From positions 2,889,830 to 2,953,829 of the forward strand of contig NC_058149.1 in NCBI RefSeq assembly GCF_011075055.1: a stretch of 64,000 nucleotides of DNA, written 5' to 3'. Each line of letters begins with the position of its first letter. Position 1 is the stretch's first letter. The position numbers were made by a program, and so were the translations under genes. Of this stretch, positions 61,201-64,000 are shown in pieces. The notes under the pieces were generated by a model that made no database searches, was not told where the DNA came from, and worked only from the letters and a program-made list of their open reading frames with translations. This stretch comes from Mangifera indica. Lineage: Eukaryota > Streptophyta > Magnoliopsida > Sapindales > Anacardiaceae.

Positions 61201-62890
61201 CCTGTACTTTTGGTGGGGACTCAACCCAAAAGCTTTGATTATCCAACCCAACACCAAACCTTGGATTGCCATCAACTGTAGCCCCAAGAAATGCAGGATT
61301 TACGGAACCATTAACAATTGAAGTAGATGCTTCATAAGAGGGAGCACCGTGCATTGGGTTCTGAACATTTCTCCACAAAGTTTGAGTCTGTACATGTCCA
61401 TGAGATGCTGGGTGAAGATTATCTGCACCATAAGGAAAATTCCCATACCGCACACGTTCTTCAGTTGGAGGAACATGCATGTGGGATGCAGCAGCTACAG
61501 CATGATCATGAAACATTTCACTTCCCATTTCAGGTCCTGTTCTATGGTGAATGTGATTTGCAGACAAATGATGGCCCTCAGCCGGATTCCCATGCACATT
61601 AGGAAAATTCATGCCCAGACTATCCACCATGTAGGGATCACTCAATCTTCCAGCTACAGAGATATGTGTTCTTACTTCGTCAACCCGAGGATTCAACTGA
61701 TGCTGCAGAACCCGTCCTCTTTCATGACTTTGACTCTCATTGTACAAAGGTCGACTATCATTCTGATTTTTAGGATACATCCCATGTGGCAGCTTTGCTT
61801 CAGCATTCAAAAGAAAACTCTCTCTGTTTGGACGACATTCACCTAATGGATTTGATCCCTGGGGAAGTCCATTACCCATGTTGGGCTGCTCCAAGTGCAG
61901 ATGATTTCTGTGAACAGTAGGCCAGCAGTGCTCACATACTCCATTAGCATCATAAACATGATGGCCCTGAAGTAAATTACCGGGGAAACCAGTCTTATCT
62001 CCAGATATAGCTCCTGGTGGGATCCTTACTAGATTCTCGGAAATATGTGGCTGGGGTTCATACATGGGAAGATGATTTACCTGTTGCCGAGTATATTCAT
62101 CAGGCATTCTATCCTCGCTAAATGGCATACAGTACCAGGCAGAAGAGGGTGAAGATGGGAACTCCGGTAATGGTCTTGGATCATGATGCCCATAGTTCCT
62201 AGGAGAATAGTATACAGGACTCCATGTACCTTCAATTTCATTATACCTTTGATTAACAGGCTGCTGGATTTGCCCTGATCCCATATGAGGAATCATAAGG
62301 TGATGCATACTAAACTGTGGGTGATTATGTAAACCACCCTCAAGACTCATAGTGTTAAAAAACCTATCCGCCAAATGAAGATCATCAACAGGACCAAACA
62401 CGGGAGAATCTGGTTGCATCTTCCTAAAATCATTACCCTCATTCATATTATTCAATGCATCCACATACCTCCTCTCAGTCTCCCTATCATCCCCATCAAC
62501 ATAATGCCCTGAACCATCCTGGTCTGGGTGCGAAAACAGAAAAATCCTCAATCTTGTAAACCCATCACCAGAACCCAACTTCTCATACTCCTCCATCATG
62601 TTAGTGACATCATCATCATTCACAACCGATACCAAAGCATCAAGATCCTCATCCGGTTGTTGATACTTCAATACCACAGCTCCCTCATACAGCTCTCTCA
62701 TCTTATTCATCAACTCCTCGTAACTCACATCCCTCCTCAAGCTCACAATCCGAGTCTCCCCACCAGCATACCTCAATTTTCCATCTTGGGGTCGGGGCAA
62801 AATGCTACCTAAGAAGCTACACAAGAATTTTACACGTGGGGTTTCATCATTTGAACCCGGAGTTGAAACGGTGGCGGAAGGTGATTCCAT
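55295..62890 (-). CDS. PB1-domain Raf-like MAPKKK, group B4
   Basis: Eight exons: 62890-60620, 60542-60441, 60284-60132, 57708-57545, 57347-57200, 56857-56735, 56614-56527 and 55461-55295, all with GT-AG introns; product 1071 aa. The first exon (757 aa) begins [12 protein letters not shown] and carries a PB1 domain at about 20-107 ([30 protein letters not shown]), then a long low-complexity His/Pro/Asn-rich region. The kinase domain starts near 792: Gly loop GSGTYGAV (805 on), Lys825 in AIK, Glu849, catalytic HFDLKCEN (925-927, Phe replacing the usual Arg), Mg loop as DLG (949-951), activation segment to WMAPE, and the end SMAAAINVK. This combination marks plant B4 Rafs (Arabidopsis RAF16/18/20/24/35/40/42), cytosolic kinases that activate SnRK2s under osmotic stress; orthology within B4 is unresolved. 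Confidence 0.95.
57905..58056. repeat. Tandem duplication, 2 x 76 bp, in a kinase-gene intron
   Basis: Units 57905-57980 and 57981-58056 differ at only two positions (CTGACG/CTGATG and TTATTATCC/TTATTGTCC). Located in the 2423-bp third intron (57709-60131). Near-identity implies a recent duplication. Confidence 0.93.
58157..58790. repeat. Tandem duplication, 305-bp and ~329-bp units, in the same intron
   Basis: Units 58157-58461 and 58462-about 58790 align along their whole length: AGATGAAGTTCAAAGGACTT, AAATGGATGGGGTTTC, TTCTAGTTTTATCAAGTTTTG, GACACTTAGGG.TGATCTAATC, AAACCTAGGGAGATT. The second is longer through a T-run expansion and an insertion near 58741-58765. Noncoding; no transposon ends seen. 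Confidence 0.9.
59386..59406. repeat. (TA) microsatellite in the kinase intron
   Basis: Short uninterrupted TA run in the third intron of the kinase gene. Confidence 0.85.
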
Positions 62891-63396
62891 GGAAAAAAAC
62901 AGTTTCTTGATTACCAGAGTGAACTAATGATTTGTTAAAGCATTCAATTTCTTGATTACACATGGAGTAGTTATATAAACTCACACCATGTAGCTCATAA
63001 CTCAAAGGTCACTATTCAGACCTTCAAGAAAGTTAATCAATAAACCCATAAAAAAAAAAAAAAAACCCTAAAATCAGCCAAAAACTAGCCCTTAAATCAA
63101 GATTCAATCTTTATAAAGGGGGAGAAATAAAAGTACCTGAATGAGACAAATCCATTTCAATAAATCACATGCACCCTCTCTTTCTATATAAATTCTTGGG
63201 AATTAGGATTGTGAATGTGATCTAGGGTTAAATTTAAAAAAAAAAAAAACTTGGTTAATCAATGACAAAAATGGTTAAACAATTCGAAGAAGAACAAGAA
63301 GAAGGGAAAGAGTGTCCTGTAAAGGAGAGAACAGAGGATTGCATTGGAAAGAAGAGGAAAGAAGAGTGAAGCGATGGGTGTACGCCAGGTAGCGAC
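62891..63396 (-). promoter_or_regulatory. Kinase gene 5' UTR and proximal upstream region
   Basis: Upstream of the ATG at 62890. A good splice donor CAG/GTAC on the minus strand at 63136-63135 and a possible acceptor TTAG near 62934 suggest a 5' UTR intron, which is common in this gene class, but the acceptor is weak. A-runs at 63050-63065 and 63236-63250 lie in or near it. The minus-strand frame 63259-63450 has no motif and is probably leader or promoter sequence. Confidence 0.4.
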
Positions 63397-63405
63397 ACAC
63401 GTGGC
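63397..63405 (-). promoter_or_regulatory. ABRE-type G-box upstream of the Raf-like kinase
   Basis: ACACGTGGC, a perfect ABA-response element core (G-box CACGTG with the GGC side favoured by ABF/AREB bZIPs), 507 bp upstream of the start codon. It lies inside an inverted repeat CCAGGT (63385-63390) / ACCTGG (63409-63414). Confidence 0.45.
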
Positions 63406-64000
63406 ACCACCTGGTTTCTCCGTTCTCCATAGCATCTTCCTATCTATCATCTTCGTTTTCGAATATGCCTTCCTATTCCATTACGCGTGTGCCTCACTCA
63501 ATTTTGCTTAGACTTTTTTTTATTTTTTCTTTTTCAATCATAATGATATAATATTTACTTCAGAAAAATAAGTTACATCCGAAAAAGAAAAAAAACAGTA
63601 TTTAAGAGATAATATAAAAAATTAAAAAATATTCTTATATACAATAAAATTATATGTATAAATAATAATATATTATTATCTGAGTGAATATTTTTTTTAT
63701 TTTTTAATATTAACTAATATATAAAAAATAATATATTATTTTTTATATATAAAGTTATATAGATAGTATTATTCTTTTATAAATCTATTAATTATTTAAC
63801 CTTTTTCTTTTAGGTAACATAACTAACTATATACTAAAAGGGTTCGAAAGTTTTATACCAAAAATATACCATTTATACAAAATTACCACTTATTTTAAAC
63901 CCTTACACATTTTTACTACAAATTCAGCATTATACCAAGATTACATTTATCTTAGACCTTAAAAATATAAATCTCTTTTTAACTTAAAAAAGAGAAGGTT
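63406..64000. other. Upstream intergenic sequence, no further feature
   Basis: Very AT-rich to the window end, with ATATAAAAAATAATATATTATT-type low-complexity text at 63650-63770. No gene recognised. Confidence 0.4.

Noticed and set aside
61349..61846. 165-codon plus-strand ORF inside the kinase first exon
   Set aside because: It is antisense to a clearly coding exon with strong PB1-kinase context. Its translation has no motif and its openness follows from the codon composition of the real gene.
60608..62890. 760-aa PB1 protein as a complete gene
   Set aside because: The last three codons lie beyond a GTGAGA donor at 60619. Splicing adds the kinase domain encoded by seven further exons.

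Overview
The window is nuclear DNA from a flowering plant, most probably a eudicot. Support comes from short GT-AG introns, R2R3-MYB and family-1 UGT genes, a PB1-containing Raf-like kinase, high AT content and a dense load of decayed LTR retrotransposons, Mutator-like and CACTA/hAT-like elements. I cannot name the species. I found no rRNA, convincing tRNA, CRISPR array, operon or prokaryotic feature.

Three intact protein genes stand out. (1) 12289-13739 (+): a two-exon UDP-glycosyltransferase of 451 aa, closest in motif to flavonoid/anthocyanidin 3-O-glucosyltransferases (UGT78 type). (2) 43356-44857 (-): a three-exon R2R3-MYB of 345 aa in subgroup 14, closest to Arabidopsis MYB68. (3) 55295-62890 (-): an eight-exon PB1 plus kinase-domain protein of 1071 aa, a group B4 Raf-like MAPKKK. 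A perfect ABRE-type G-box lies about 0.5 kb upstream of its start codon. The three genes show no sign of acting together; this is ordinary plant gene spacing.

The rest is mostly transposon strata. 1-7857 holds one degenerate Ty3/gypsy element on the minus strand: 5' LTR, primer-binding-site remnant, gag, then RT/RNase H running off the left edge. A 1267-bp TG...CA solo LTR with GAACA target duplications splits its RT. 8.6-11.8 kb holds unidentified degenerate coding sequence, short repeats and retroelement-like sequence. 15.9-17.0 kb holds a broken Ulp1/C48-protease gene of transposon type; 18.1-19.4 kb a MULE transposase remnant on the opposite strand; 20.1-23.2 kb a decayed Ty1/copia polyprotein.

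26139-31105 is the most interesting structure: a ~2.5-kb solo LTR with perfect TAAAA target duplications, itself interrupted by a second solo LTR of the same family in inverted orientation. A third copy lies at 34284-36680, apparently inside a SINE-like element, and the gypsy LTR at 5787-7857 is a fourth relative. 37427-38867 is a solo LTR of another family with perfect AGTTT duplications. 40.6-41.7 kb is another gypsy gag/protease remnant. Two related CACTA-type MITEs (17.4 and 40.0 kb) and one hAT-like MITE (46.4 kb) complete the mobile fraction.

I did not find a credible new molecular system. The worthwhile signals are the datable nested solo-LTR series, the quasi-palindromic U3 motifs of that LTR family, intron tandem duplications in the kinase gene, a uORF overlapping the UGT start codon, and a few small unexplained exon-like segments.
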